64,000 nt of DNA from Sulfitobacter sp. CW3 (GCF_019392245.1 NZ_JAHXRL010000006.1:62001-126000); one strand, 5' to 3'. Positions 53,994 to 63,807 are shown, numbered from the stretch's first letter. Notes: a model not told the origin generated them from the sequence alone. Numbers and translations are program-made.

Positions 53994-55940
53994 TTAGCGC
54001 AAATCGGGCGGTGTTGCCTCGACCTTGAGGGCTGCGGCCACATCGGCAAGGGATTGGACAGAGGTCTGTTTTTCCCCAAGGCGGCGCACAGATACGGTTT
54101 TCTCTTCGACCTCGCGGGCACCCACAGCAAGGATAACGGGCACCTTGCCGACCGAATGTTCACGGACCTTATAGTTGATCTTTTCGTTGCGAATGTCGGC
54201 CTCGGCGCGGACACCTGCGGCGGTCAGGGTTTCAATCACCTCGCGCACGTAATCATCCGCCTCGGAGGTGATGGACGCCACAACGACCTGACGCGGGGCC
54301 AGCCAGAACGGCAGCTTTCCTGCGTGTTCTTCGATCAGGATGCCGATGAAACGTTCAAAGGATCCTAAGGTTGCGCGGTGCAGCATGACGGGGCGATGTT
54401 TCGCACCATCAGACCCGACAAAGGTCGCGTCCAGCCGTTCGGGCAGCACGAAATCAACCTGATGGGTGCCACATTGCCAGTCACGGCCAATCGCGTCGGT
54501 CAGCACGAATTCCAGTTTCGGGCCATAGAACGCACCTTCGCCGGGGTTGATCTCGGGCTCGATCCCGGCTTTGCGGGTCGCAGACAGCAGGGCTGCTTCG
54601 GCTTTGTCCCATACCTCGTCCGATCCGGCACGGGTTTCGGGGCGGTCCGAGAATTTGACCTTAAAGTTTTCGAATCCGAGGTCTTTGTAGATCGCGGACA
54701 GGAATTCGATGTAGATCAGGGTCTCTTCCTCGATCTGGTCCTCGCGGCAGAAGATGTGACCATCGTCTTGGGTAAAGCCGCGTACGCGCATGATGCCGTG
54801 CAACGCGCCCGAGGGTTCATAGCGGTTGCACGAGCCGAATTCAGCCATGCGCAACGGCAGGTCGCGATAGGATTTCATACCCTGGTTAAAGATCTGCACG
54901 TGGCAGGGGCAGTTCATCGGTTTTAGCGCGTTCACTGATTTCTCGCGGGCGTGTTCTTCGTCTACTTCGACGATGAACATGTGCTCTTGGTACTTTTCCC
55001 AGTGGCCCGATGCTTCCCACAGTTTGCGGTCAACGACCTGCGGGGTGTTCACCTCGACGTAGCCGCCTGCGCGTTGTTTGCGGCGCATGTAATCCTGCAA
55101 CTGGGTATAGATCAGCCAGCCGTTGGGGTGCCAGAACACCTGACCGGGGGCTTCTTCTTGCATGTGGAACAGGTCCATCTCGCGGCCCAGCTTGCGATGG
55201 TCGCGTTTGGCGGCCTCTTCGAGCATGTTCAGATGCGCGCGCAGCTTTTCCTTGCCGGTGAATGCCACGCCATAGATGCGTTGCAACATCGGACGGTCGC
55301 TGTCGCCGCGCCAATAGGCACCAGCGATGGACATCAGTTTGAACGCGTCGCCGGGCACTTGGCCGGTGTGTTGCAGGTGGGGCCCACGGCACAAATCTTG
55401 CCAGTCGCCATGCCAGTACATGCGCAGCGGTTCATCGCCGGGGATGCTTTCGATCAGTTCGACCTTATAGGGTTCGTTCAGGTCTTCGTAATGCTTGATC
55501 GCGCGGGGACGGTCCCAAACCTCGGTACGAACCGGATCGCGGGCGTTGATGATTTCCTTCATCTTCTTTTCGATCGCGCCAAGGTCTTCGGGGGTAAAGG
55601 GTTCCTTGCGGTCAAAGTCATAGTACCAGCCGTCCTTGATCACCGGGCCGATGGTGACCTTGGTGTCGGGCCAGATTTCCTGAACGGCGCGGGCCATGAT
55701 GTGGGCAAGGTCGTGGCGGACCAGTTCGTTGGCCTGATCTTCGTCGGCCATGGTGTGGATCGCGATGCTGGCATCTGCGTCAATCGGCCAGGCCAGATCG
55801 AAATGCGCACCGTTCACGGTGGCACTGATCGCCTTTTTGCCAAGGGATTTCGAGATGTCGCTGGCAACCTCGCCCGCAGTGATACCTGCGTCGTAGTGCC
55901 GTGCATTGCCATCGGGAAGGGTGAGAGTGATCTGGGCCAT
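53994..55940 (-). CDS. thrS: Threonyl-tRNA synthetase
   Basis: A 648-residue class II synthetase with the normal four domains: TGS (residues 1-62, [20 protein letters not shown]), the editing domain with [20 protein letters not shown], the catalytic core with [21 protein letters not shown] and [20 protein letters not shown], and the C-terminal anticodon-binding domain. It charges tRNA-Thr and edits Ser-tRNA-Thr. No leader structure is obvious before it. AGGAGGCCCAA precedes the ATG. Confidence 0.97.
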   Translation of the reverse strand: MAQITLTLPDGNARHYDAGITAGEVASDISKSLGKKAISATVNGAHFDLAWPIDADASIAIHTMADEDQANELVRHDLAHIMARAVQEIWPDTKVTIGPVIKDGWYYDFDRKEPFTPEDLGAIEKKMKEIINARDPVRTEVWDRPRAIKHYEDLNEPYKVELIESIPGDEPLRMYWHGDWQDLCRGPHLQHTGQVPGDAFKLMSIAGAYWRGDSDRPMLQRIYGVAFTGKEKLRAHLNMLEEAAKRDHRKLGREMDLFHMQEEAPGQVFWHPNGWLIYTQLQDYMRRKQRAGGYVEVNTPQVVDRKLWEASGHWEKYQEHMFIVEVDEEHAREKSVNALKPMNCPCHVQIFNQGMKSYRDLPLRMAEFGSCNRYEPSGALHGIMRVRGFTQDDGHIFCREDQIEEETLIYIEFLSAIYKDLGFENFKVKFSDRPETRAGSDEVWDKAEAALLSATRKAGIEPEINPGEGAFYGPKLEFVLTDAIGRDWQCGTHQVDFVLPERLDATFVGSDGAKHRPVMLHRATLGSFERFIGILIEEHAGKLPFWLAPRQVVVASITSEADDYVREVIETLTAAGVRAEADIRNEKINYKVREHSVGKVPVILAVGAREVEEKTVSVRRLGEKQTSVQSLADVAAALKVEATPPDLR

Positions 55941-56081
55941 TTGGGCCTCCTCGTCGGTTTGGCGCCTACGAGACGCCCGGTTGCGGGTTATGTGCCCGCG
56001 TTAGATGGCTGCGTGGGGCGGGGTTGTCAATAACTGCGGCATGTTTTGAAACTTCTTTGCGGGCTTATGCGTTGCGACATA

Positions 56082-57401
56082 ATGACGACGCAAAATATCA
56101 GCACGGTGGGAAATGACAGGATGCAGGACGGATTGGCGCGCAGGGCCTTTGAAAAACTGTCAGGGGCACAGGGCGACGCCGACGATCTGACGCAGGGCGC
56201 GCAAAAGGCCGAAGCGCCAAACGCGTTGCGCCATGTTGCCAGCCTGTCGATGACCAAGGTCGCGGACGGGCTTATTGACCCCAAACTGATGTTGTCATGG
56301 CTGCTGACGTCGTTGGGCGCACCCGCCGTTTTTGCGGGCGCGCTGGTGCCGATCCGTGAAAGTGGTGCGTTGCTGCCGCAGATGTTGCTTGCGTCTTGGG
56401 TGCAGGCGATGCAGCGGCGTAAATGGGCGTGGGTGTTGGGCAGCGCGGGGCAGGGCATATTCGCCGCGCTGATCGTGCTGGCGGCCCTGACGTTGGAAGG
56501 GTCTGCCGCCGGGTTTGCCATTTGTGCGGCCCTTGGCGGGTTAGCGTTGTCGCGGGCCGCCTGCTCGGTTTCCTACAAGGACATTTTGGGCAAGACCGTC
56601 GGCCAGTCGCGGCGCGGGGCGATCACCGGGCTGGCGGGGTCAGTATCCTCTGTGGGCGTTGTAATCCTGGCGCTGTTGCTGATGTCGGGCCTGTTTGAAA
56701 GCACGGGCATTGTCATCGCGGCCATCGCATTGGCCGCCTGCCTGTGGGGGGTGGCGGCGCTGCTGTTTTCCACGTTGGATGAAATGAAAAGCGACCCCTC
56801 CAATGCGGCGAAGGCCGATTTCAGTATTCTAAAACAAGATGCGAACCTGCGCCGCTTTATTCTGGCGCGGGGGTTGTTGGCGTCAACCGCTTTGGCCCCG
56901 CCCTACTTTGTGGTGCTTGCAGGGGGAGAGGAACAATCCGCCCTTGGCCAGCTTGGTGCTTTGGTGCTGGCATCGGCGCTGGCGTCATTCCTAAGCTCGT
57001 ATATCTGGGGACGGTTGTCGGACCAGTCCAGCCGCAAGGTGTTGATGCTGACCGGGATCGTCGGGGCCTGTGCGATGCTGGGGGCCGTCGCGCTAAGCCT
57101 GCTGGGGTTGGCCACGCAAATCTGGGCGATGCCGCTGGTGCTGTTTATCCTGATGATCGCCTATCACGGTGTGCGGCAGGGGCGGTCGACCTATCTGGTT
57201 GATATGGCACCCAAAGACCAACGGTCGGCCTATGCGGCGGTATCCAACACGGTGATCGGTGTCTTGTTGTTGATCGCGGGATTTGCGGGCGGCGGTGCGG
57301 CGCTGGTCGGGCCAAACGCAACGCTGGTTTTATTTGCAATTATGGCGGTGGGGGCCGCTGTTGTGGCCTTTGGCCTAAGCGAGGTCGAAGCAGTGGATTG
57401 A
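56082..57401 (+). CDS. MFS transporter
   Basis: A major-facilitator protein of about 439 residues with an unusual hydrophilic N-terminal extension of some 60 residues (DRMQDGLARRAFEKLSGAQG and more) before the first helix. It has 10-12 predicted helices, for example SLGAPAVFAGALVPIRESGALL and GLALSRAACSVSYKDILGK. GRLSDQSSRKVLMLTG resembles the MFS loop motif. The start is uncertain: ATG 56082 or 56121 are both possible. The substrate is unknown. It stands alone between thrS and a run of small genes on the plus strand. Confidence 0.82.
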   Translation: MTTQNISTVGNDRMQDGLARRAFEKLSGAQGDADDLTQGAQKAEAPNALRHVASLSMTKVADGLIDPKLMLSWLLTSLGAPAVFAGALVPIRESGALLPQMLLASWVQAMQRRKWAWVLGSAGQGIFAALIVLAALTLEGSAAGFAICAALGGLALSRAACSVSYKDILGKTVGQSRRGAITGLAGSVSSVGVVILALLLMSGLFESTGIVIAAIALAACLWGVAALLFSTLDEMKSDPSNAAKADFSILKQDANLRRFILARGLLASTALAPPYFVVLAGGEEQSALGQLGALVLASALASFLSSYIWGRLSDQSSRKVLMLTGIVGACAMLGAVALSLLGLATQIWAMPLVLFILMIAYHGVRQGRSTYLVDMAPKDQRSAYAAVSNTVIGVLLLIAGFAGGGAALVGPNATLVLFAIMAVGAAVVAFGLSEVEAVD

Positions 57402-57462
57402 ACGTTGGCGCGTCTGCTTTTATGACATGGGGGATGGTACATGCATTCAAAAGGATGGCGAG

Positions 57463-57696
57463 ATGTCCAAACACAACCGCACTTTCGAGCTGACAGTCAG
57501 CGATATCGACCTGATCGAGGCAGCCCTGCACATCACCAAGCGTGATCTATCGGCTGACGTCTATAACGGAACCCAAGAGATGCTGCCCGCAGATGAGACA
57601 GTGGGATCCCTGCGAAAGATCGACGATCTTCTGGGGCGTCTGCACAATCAAAAGATATTCTATCGCCCCTCCAAGGGCACGTATTTGGGCGGATGA
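57463..57696 (+). CDS. Conserved small helical protein
   Basis: A 77-residue soluble protein, MSKHNRTFELTVSDIDLIEA onward. The sequence alternates helices (DLIEAALHITKRDLS; SLRKIDDLLGRLHNQKIF) and ends in RPSKGTYLGG. No family name is recognised. It overlaps the next gene by ATGA and so is probably co-translated with the alpha/beta hydrolase. AAGGATGGCGAG lies before the start, a usable ribosome site. Confidence 0.7.
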   Translation: MSKHNRTFELTVSDIDLIEAALHITKRDLSADVYNGTQEMLPADETVGSLRKIDDLLGRLHNQKIFYRPSKGTYLGG

Positions 57697-58451
57697 CCGT
57701 GGCGCAAACCCTCAAGACGCCGCAAGGGCGGACGCTGGCCTATCATCTGACCGATGGCCGTGGGCCTTGTGTGGTGTTTCTGGGCGGGCTGAAATCCGAC
57801 ATGCAAGGCACCAAGGCCGTGTTTCTTGAGGATTGGGCCCGACGCGAGGGGCGCGCCTTTTTGCGCTTTGATTATTCGGGCCACGGCGAATCCTCGGGCG
57901 ATTTCACCGATGGCTGCATTGGCGATTGGGCGCAGGACAGCCTGGCCGCCGTGACCGCGTTGACCAGGGGCAAGATCGTGCCGGTCGGGTCGTCCATGGG
58001 CGGCTGGCAGTCGCTTTTGCTGTGTCGCCCGATACCGGACCGGATTGCCGGATTGGTCACCATCGCAGCGGCACCCGATTTTACCGAAGACGGGTATTGG
58101 GCCAGCTTTTCCGACGCGCAAAAACAGCAGTTGGAAGCCGAGGGCCGCGTTGAATTACCATCGGATTATATGGAGCCGTACATCATCACCAAGCGGATGA
58201 TCGAGGACGGGCGCAAGCAGTTGGTGTTGCGGTCCGCGTTGGGCCTGCCGTTTCCGGTGCGGTTCTTGCAGGGCACAGCGGATACAGCCGTGAGCGTCGC
58301 GACAGCGGTGAAGCTGTTGGAGCATGCCACGGGGCCGGACATGCAGTTGCAACTGGTCAAAGACGCCGATCACCGCTTTTCGGATGACCGCTGTTTGGGG
58401 CTGATGCAAGCGGCGGTGCAAGAGGTGTTGAGTAAGGCGGCGGATGCGTAA
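57693..58451 (+). CDS. Alpha/beta hydrolase (ABHD10/depalmitoylase-like)
   Basis: A 252-residue alpha/beta hydrolase. CVVFLGGLKSDMQGTKAVFL is the oxyanion-region segment and FLRFDYSGHGESSGDF follows. The nucleophile Ser is in PVGSSMGGWQSLLL (G-S-S-M-G) and the catalytic His in DADHRFSDDRC. It matches the group with the mitochondrial ABHD10 thioesterase, common in alphaproteobacteria. It may be an acyl-protein or acyl-glucuronide esterase. Coupled at both ends: ATGA with the previous gene and an eight-base overlap with the next. Confidence 0.85.
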   Translation: MTVAQTLKTPQGRTLAYHLTDGRGPCVVFLGGLKSDMQGTKAVFLEDWARREGRAFLRFDYSGHGESSGDFTDGCIGDWAQDSLAAVTALTRGKIVPVGSSMGGWQSLLLCRPIPDRIAGLVTIAAAPDFTEDGYWASFSDAQKQQLEAEGRVELPSDYMEPYIITKRMIEDGRKQLVLRSALGLPFPVRFLQGTADTAVSVATAVKLLEHATGPDMQLQLVKDADHRFSDDRCLGLMQAAVQEVLSKAADA

Positions 58452-59076
58452 ACCCGCCAGCATGTGGAGCCTTGAAACCGTCGGGCGGGTGCGTCTGTCG
58501 AAACATTTCTATATGCGCGATTTTCTGTATTCCGAGATTGGCGGCTTTCACGGGATCCCCAACATCCCCGACGACCCAGATCTGGCGATTGAAAACGGGC
58601 GGGCATTTTGCACCGCGCTGCTGGACCCGCTTGAGGAAACATTTGGCCGGGTCGCGGTGCGGTCGGGGTATCGGTCGCGGACGCTGAATGATTACGGCAA
58701 CGCCAACAAGCTGAACTGTGCCGCCAGCGACAACCCCGGCGAATGCCATATCTGGGATCGCGGCGCGGGTGATGCGGCGATTGCGGGGGCGTCTGTTGTG
58801 ATCCCGTGGTTTGCCGATCAATATGATCAGGGCCGCGACTGGCGCGATCTGGCGTGGTGGGTGCATGATCATCTGCCCTATTCCGAGATGTGGTTTTTCC
58901 CCAAGCTGGCGGCGTTCAATCTGGTCTGGCGGCCCATGCCTTTGCGCACGATCTCGAGCTATATTGCGCCCAAGGGCATGTTGCTGCGTACGGGGCATAC
59001 CCCGTCCGAGGACGCAGCGCAGCGCCGTGCGCGATACGCCGATTTTCCGCCCTTGCGCGGCATTGCCTATCCATGA
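58444..59076 (+). CDS. Peptidase M15-like protein
   Basis: A 210-residue protein. RLSKHFYMRDFLYSEIGGFH opens it, as in D-Ala-D-Ala carboxypeptidase-like M15 proteins. AVRSGYRSRTLNDYGNANK is the conserved surface loop. A zinc-site-like pattern is present: CHIWDRGAGDAA (H-x-x-x-x-x-x-D) and WVHDHLPYSEMWFFP (second His). It has no signal peptide, so a cytoplasmic role or a non-classical route is possible. It overlaps the hydrolase gene by eight bases. The substrate is unknown. Confidence 0.72.
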   Translation: MRKPASMWSLETVGRVRLSKHFYMRDFLYSEIGGFHGIPNIPDDPDLAIENGRAFCTALLDPLEETFGRVAVRSGYRSRTLNDYGNANKLNCAASDNPGECHIWDRGAGDAAIAGASVVIPWFADQYDQGRDWRDLAWWVHDHLPYSEMWFFPKLAAFNLVWRPMPLRTISSYIAPKGMLLRTGHTPSEDAAQRRARYADFPPLRGIAYP

Positions 59077-59136
59077 TGATCTACGCATCAATCCGGCTGA
59101 AACGCGCAATGCAGCCTTGGGCTGATAGGATGAAAT

Positions 59137-59856
59137 ATGGCTGAACCGCTTGTTTTTTTGCCGGGGCTGATGTGTGACGCTCGGGTGTTCTGGCCACAGA
59201 TTGCGGAACTCTCTGCGACGACAGCTGTGACCGTGGCCCCCATCACCCAAGGGGAACGGATCGATGAAATCGCATCGGGTTTGCTGGATATTCTACCGAT
59301 GAAATTTGCGCTGACAGGGCTGGGGCTGGGCGGCATGGTCGCGCTGGAGATCGTGCGGCGCGCACCGAACCGTGTCACGCGTCTGGCGCTGATGGACACC
59401 AGCCCGCTGGCAGGCACACCCCAAGCATCGGCCATGCGCGAACTGCTGATCGTCAAGGCCAAGTCGGGGCGTTTGGAAGATGTGATGCGGTCGGAAATAC
59501 CGCTGGCGGCCCTTGCCCAAGGGCCAAACCGCGCGGCGGTGATGGAGATTTTGCTGGATATGGCCGACACGCTGGGGGTCGAGGTCTATCTGAAACAGGC
59601 CCGTGCGTTGCAACGTGCCCGCGATCAACAGGCGGTCTTGCGCAAGCTGCGGTGCCCGACCCTTGTGATGTGCGGAGAGGCGGACACGATCAACACCGTC
59701 AAGCGCCACAGCTTTATGGCCGAACTGATCCCCACCGGGTTTTTGCGGGTGATCGAAGGGGCAGGGCATGTGCCAACGTTAGAGCAGCCTCAGGCCGTGA
59801 CCGACGCGCTGATCCAGTGGATGCAGATGTCTGCCGCGCCGGCAATGGCGCGTTAG
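59137..59856 (+). CDS. Alpha/beta hydrolase lacking the usual serine nucleophile
   Basis: A 239-residue alpha/beta-hydrolase-fold protein: PLVFLPGLMCDARVFWPQI at the oxyanion region, then LTGLGLGGMVALEIV at the nucleophile elbow and GAGHVPTLEQPQAV with the catalytic His. At the elbow the expected G-x-S-x-G reads G61-L-G63-L-G65, so the Ser is replaced by Gly63. The Asp and His positions look intact. It may be catalytically impaired, use another mechanism, or bind a ligand. TAGGATGAAAT precedes the ATG. Confidence 0.8.
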   Translation: MAEPLVFLPGLMCDARVFWPQIAELSATTAVTVAPITQGERIDEIASGLLDILPMKFALTGLGLGGMVALEIVRRAPNRVTRLALMDTSPLAGTPQASAMRELLIVKAKSGRLEDVMRSEIPLAALAQGPNRAAVMEILLDMADTLGVEVYLKQARALQRARDQQAVLRKLRCPTLVMCGEADTINTVKRHSFMAELIPTGFLRVIEGAGHVPTLEQPQAVTDALIQWMQMSAAPAMAR

Positions 59857-59875
59857 CGGCGCGACGGCAGGCGGC

Positions 59876-60460
59876 TTAGCGCAGCCGGGCACCAATTTCG
59901 CTGCGCTTGGCCTTTGGCACAACATGGACTTCGCGGATGGGCGCAAGTGTGTCGGCGTCGAAAAATGCCGTGTCTTTCCAACGGCCTGTCATGCGTGCTG
60001 CAATTCCGCGGCTCAACACACCCCAGACGAAACGCGACATGCCTTTGTGTCGGGGCTTTTCGCCGGGCTGCTGCAAAAACGCCTTGGTCGTGACCGGGCC
60101 AATGGCATCGGTGTCGACCAGCACCGAGGTGCGGATGCTGGAAAATGCGATCTTGGGATTGCGCAAAGTGTTGCCAATCACAGACCCGCAACATGTGGCG
60201 TGCCAGCGCAGTATATTCTTTTCACCAAAGGAAAACACCGCCAGCTGGTCAAGACCCTGATCGAATTTGATCCGGTCCGGGGTGGTCTGGAACATGGCGA
60301 CAGAGGTGGTGTCGGGTTGGCCCGAAAACACCTCGGCTGCGCGGCAATCCTTGCAGAAACATTCAAGATGGTTGCCGACAGCGGGTGACGCGCCAAGCAA
60401 TGTTCCGGTCACGGTGCCACAGGCACAGCGAAAGGCGACATCTTTCGGCTTTTTGAACAT
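59876..60460 (-). CDS. GFA-like zinc protein (DUF6151)
   Basis: A 194-residue protein of the DUF6151 type, related to glutathione-dependent formaldehyde-activating (GFA) folds. Cysteines that could bind zinc are in FRCACGTV (Cys12, Cys14), ECFCKDCRAAEVF and HATCCGSVIG. There is no signal peptide. The enzyme function is not known. I use ATG 60460, which shares a base with the phaZ stop (TGATG); GTG one codon earlier is possible. It is co-transcribed with phaZ. Confidence 0.8.
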   Translation of the reverse strand: MFKKPKDVAFRCACGTVTGTLLGASPAVGNHLECFCKDCRAAEVFSGQPDTTSVAMFQTTPDRIKFDQGLDQLAVFSFGEKNILRWHATCCGSVIGNTLRNPKIAFSSIRTSVLVDTDAIGPVTTKAFLQQPGEKPRHKGMSRFVWGVLSRGIAARMTGRWKDTAFFDADTLAPIREVHVVPKAKRSEIGARLR

Positions 60461-61755
60461 CACGCCGCTGCGTTATCGTTGGCCGGCTTCTTGGTTTTTG
60501 CCTTTGCCTGGGGCTTTTCCGCGTTGCGTGGGTTTGCATCAATGAATTGCAGCACCAGCGGGCGGATATTGTTGCGCCAGCTTTTGCCCGCAAAGATACC
60601 ATAGTGACCTGCGCCGTCTTCTAGATGGCTGGCCTTTTTACTGTCAGGCAGGCCGGTGCACAGACCAAGAGCGGCGACACATTGGCCGGGGGCCGAAATG
60701 TCATCCTTGGTCCCTTCGACGGTTTTGACAGCGACGGTTGTGATCTTGCCGATGTCGACCTTTTTACCCGCAATGGTAAAGTTGTTCTTGCCGATTTCGT
60801 TGTTTTTAAAGATCCGCTCGACCGTGGAGAGATAGAATTCGGCGGGCATGTCCATGACGGCCAGATATTCGTCATAGAATTTGTTGTGTTTGTCGTGATC
60901 GCCAGCCTCGCCTTGGACAACGCGCGTGATCTGGTCACTGAATGCTTTGGCATGGGTTTCGCTGTTCATCGAGATGAAGGAATTCAGCTGCAACAGCCCC
61001 GGATATACCTTGCGGCCAACGCCGGGGTATTTAAAGCCGACCTGCTGGATCGACATTTCCTGCAAATGGCCCATGTGTACACGGTCGCCAAAATCGGTGA
61101 CCTCGGTCGGGGCGGCATCGGGGTCAATCGGACCGCCGATCAGGGTTAGGGAACTGGGCTGCGCGCTTGGGTCTTCCTCGGCCAGATAGGCGGTGGCGGC
61201 AAGGGCCAGCGGGGCAGGTTGGCACACGGCAATAACATGCACGTCGGGGCCAAGATGGCGCATGTATTCAACCAGATGCAGGGTGTAATCCTCGACGTCG
61301 AACTTGCCCGCGCTGACGGGAATTTCGCGGGCATTATGCCAATCGGTGATATACAAATCTGTGTCGGGGATCAGGCTGATCACGGTCGACCGCAGCAAGG
61401 TGGCATAGTGGCCCGACATAGGCGCGACCAGCAGCACTTTGCGTTTTGGCGCTTCGCGGTTCTGCACTACGAAATGCAGCAGGTCGCCAAACGCGCCTTT
61501 GATCTCTTTTTCGATGGAAACGGGGTGGTCGGCCTCGTCTTCGCCGACAACGGCGGGCAGGTTCCAATCGGGTTTGGCAACCATGCGCGCAAAGCTGCGT
61601 TCGGTGACTTCGCCCCAAGCGGCCATCCAATCCATCGCGGGATTGGGGAAGGCGGAAAATACGGGATACGATGCAAATGCCTGCGCCGTCGCACCAAGCC
61701 ATTGATTGGTGTTACGCATTGTTTCCATTAAATCGTAAGATGCCATATACTTCAT
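60460..61755 (-). CDS. phaZ: Intracellular polyhydroxyalkanoate depolymerase
   Basis: A 431-residue PHB depolymerase of the intracellular type that degrades storage polyester granules. MKYMASYDLMETMRNTNQWL is the normal start. The nucleophile elbow is VIAVCQPAPLALAA with Cys178 as the likely nucleophile. YDEYLAVMDMPAEFYLSTVE and HLEDGAGHYGIFAGKSWRNN (catalytic His) are conserved. The last residues (AKAKTKKPANDNAAA) are disordered. AGGAGACCCCTC precedes the start. It is divergent from phaC, and a PhaR-like half-site lies between them. Confidence 0.95.
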   Translation of the reverse strand: MKYMASYDLMETMRNTNQWLGATAQAFASYPVFSAFPNPAMDWMAAWGEVTERSFARMVAKPDWNLPAVVGEDEADHPVSIEKEIKGAFGDLLHFVVQNREAPKRKVLLVAPMSGHYATLLRSTVISLIPDTDLYITDWHNAREIPVSAGKFDVEDYTLHLVEYMRHLGPDVHVIAVCQPAPLALAATAYLAEEDPSAQPSSLTLIGGPIDPDAAPTEVTDFGDRVHMGHLQEMSIQQVGFKYPGVGRKVYPGLLQLNSFISMNSETHAKAFSDQITRVVQGEAGDHDKHNKFYDEYLAVMDMPAEFYLSTVERIFKNNEIGKNNFTIAGKKVDIGKITTVAVKTVEGTKDDISAPGQCVAALGLCTGLPDSKKASHLEDGAGHYGIFAGKSWRNNIRPLVLQFIDANPRNAEKPQAKAKTKKPANDNAAA

Positions 61756-61827
61756 GAGGGGTCTCCTGTTGGTTGGCCCTGTGCTTGGGCACTCCGCCGG
61801 TCCCCTCCCAGATAGGGCGGCGCGATG

Positions 61828-61839
61828 CTGCAAGTGCAA
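61828..61839. promoter_or_regulatory. PhaR-like site between phaZ and phaC
   Basis: CTGC at 61828 and GCAA at 61836 with four bases between (CTGCAAGTGCAA). This is one base away from the CTGC-N3/4-GCAG site bound by PhaR in Paracoccus and Rhodobacter. It lies in the divergent phaZ/phaC promoter region, 21 bases before phaC. Confidence 0.5.
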
Positions 61840-61860
61840 ACATAGGGAGGAACCGTTAAG

Positions 61861-63666
61861 ATGACAACAAAAACGAATGAGCCCTTGGAACCCGATGCCG
61901 CTGCGCTGGCGCGGATGACAGAGAATATGAATAAAGTTGAAGCATTGGGGGCTCGGCTGTCACAGATTATGGTGAACCGGGAAGGGCACCAAGCCGCCCT
62001 AGACGGGCCGAATCAAGAGCTGTTCGCCAAGGCCGCGCAATCCTATTGGACCGAGGCGGTGCACAACCCAGCCAAGCTGATCGAGCAACAGGTGTCATTC
62101 TGGACGAAATCCGTCTCGCATTTTGTCGAGGCCCAAAAGGCGCTGGCAAAGGGCAAGCTGGAAGCGCCCGCCGATACCACGCCCAAAGACCGGCGCTTTG
62201 CCAACCCGCTGTGGGAAAGCCACCCCTATTTCAACTATGTGAAACAGCAGTATTTGATCAACGCGGAAACCCTGCACCAAGCGATTGCCGATGTGTCCGA
62301 CCTTGCACCGCGCGAAAAGCAGCGGTTGGAATATTTCAGCCGCCAGATCATCGACCTGATGAGCCCGACAAATTTTCTGGCGACCAACCCTGATGCGCTG
62401 GAACGTGCGGTTGCCACCGAAGGCGAAAGCCTGATCAAGGGGCTGGAAAACCTGATTTCGGACCTTGAGGCCAACAACGGCGAAATGATCGTGCGGCTTG
62501 CGGATGAATCCGCGTTCGAGCTGGGCCGCAATATAGCCACGTCACCGGGCAAGGTGGTGTTTCGCAACCGCATGTTCGAGCTGATCCAATACACCCCCAC
62601 CACCGAAAAGGTACATGAAACGCCGATCGTGATCTTTCCGCCGTGGATCAACAAATTCTACATTCTGGACCTGAAAGAACAGAACAGTCTGGTGAAATGG
62701 ATTGTGGATCAGGGGCACAGCCTGTTCATGGTGTCGTGGGTCAACCCCGACAACACCTATCGCGACGTTGGCATGGGCGACTATATCGAAGACGGGTTTG
62801 TTGCGGCCATCGAAGAGGTCAAAAAGATCACCGGTCAGGATCAGGTCAACGCGGTGGGCTATTGCATTGCGGGCACCACGCTTTCGCTGACGCTGTCCTT
62901 GCTGAAGCAGCGCGGCGACACATCGGTGCGATCGGCGACGTTCTTTACCGCGCTGACAGATTTTTCGGATCAGGGTGAATTCCAGCCCTTCCTGACGGAT
63001 GATTTTATCGATGGGATCGAAGCCGAAACCAAGGACAAAGGGATATTGCCGTCGTCCATCATGGCGCGGACGTTCTCGTTTCTGCGGTCAAACGATCTGG
63101 TGTATGGCCCTGCGATCAAAAGCTATATGCTGGGCGATACGCCGCCTGCGTTTGACCTGCTGTATTGGAACGGGGACGGGGCGAACCTGCCGGAACGTAT
63201 GGCGATGGAATATCTGCGCGGGCTTTGCCAGCAAAACAAACTGGCCGAGGGCGGGTTTGACCTGATGGGGCATCACCTTGAGCTGGGCGATATCGAGGTG
63301 CCGCTGATCGCCATCGGCTGCGAGACCGACCACATCGCGCCGTGGAAAGACAGCTATCGCGGCATTCAGCAGATGGGGAGCAAAGACAAAACGTTTATCA
63401 TGACCCAGTCGGGCCATATTGCAGGCATCGTAAATCCGCCCAGCAAAGGTAAATACGGTCACTATACCAATGATGACATGTCACTGGATTACAAAGACTG
63501 GCTGGCGGGGGCAGCGTTTCACAAAGGCTCGTGGTGGCCCCGCTGGGGAAGCTGGCTTGAGAATCACTCGGGCGGGTTGGTCGAGGCGCGTATTCCGGGG
63601 GCGGAGGGCCAAGAAATTTTGTGCGATGCGCCCGGAACCTATGTGACACGCAAAGCAAGAGGCTGA
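61861..63666 (+). CDS. phaC: Class I polyhydroxyalkanoate synthase
   Basis: A 601-residue PHA synthase that polymerises 3-hydroxyacyl-CoA on the granule surface. The lipase-like box is G-Y-C335-I-A-G in VNAVGYCIAGTTLSL, with Cys335 as the nucleophile. The region PNPLWESHPYFNYVKQQYLI-like (here FANPLWESHPYFNYVKQQY) is conserved in the N-terminal domain, as are PPWINKFYILDL and GHIAGIVNPPSKGKYG with the catalytic His. Length is typical of class I. It is divergent from phaZ and upstream of a phasin gene, so the locus handles synthesis, coating and degradation of granules. Confidence 0.96.
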   Translation: MTTKTNEPLEPDAAALARMTENMNKVEALGARLSQIMVNREGHQAALDGPNQELFAKAAQSYWTEAVHNPAKLIEQQVSFWTKSVSHFVEAQKALAKGKLEAPADTTPKDRRFANPLWESHPYFNYVKQQYLINAETLHQAIADVSDLAPREKQRLEYFSRQIIDLMSPTNFLATNPDALERAVATEGESLIKGLENLISDLEANNGEMIVRLADESAFELGRNIATSPGKVVFRNRMFELIQYTPTTEKVHETPIVIFPPWINKFYILDLKEQNSLVKWIVDQGHSLFMVSWVNPDNTYRDVGMGDYIEDGFVAAIEEVKKITGQDQVNAVGYCIAGTTLSLTLSLLKQRGDTSVRSATFFTALTDFSDQGEFQPFLTDDFIDGIEAETKDKGILPSSIMARTFSFLRSNDLVYGPAIKSYMLGDTPPAFDLLYWNGDGANLPERMAMEYLRGLCQQNKLAEGGFDLMGHHLELGDIEVPLIAIGCETDHIAPWKDSYRGIQQMGSKDKTFIMTQSGHIAGIVNPPSKGKYGHYTNDDMSLDYKDWLAGAAFHKGSWWPRWGSWLENHSGGLVEARIPGAEGQEILCDAPGTYVTRKARG

Positions 63667-63703
63667 TCCGATTGCTCTTTTCCCCTAGGTCAACTTTCGT
63701 ATG

Positions 63704-63714
63704 CTGCAGTGCAG
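63704..63714. promoter_or_regulatory. PhaR-type box before phasin gene
   Basis: CTGC-AGT-GCAG (CTGCN3GCAG), an exact match to the PhaR binding pattern known in this family, 94 bases before the phasin ATG. PhaR represses phasin genes when no polymer is present. A second partial match (GCCGCGCCGCAGCA) is nearby at about 63729. Binding is inferred. Confidence 0.75.
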
Positions 63715-63807
63715 AATATACTTGAAATGCCGCGCCGCAGCATATAGATATCCCTTATACCAGAACGAGCAGGCTGTTGCCGCTCTCAACTGAAAGAGGA
63801 AAAGACT

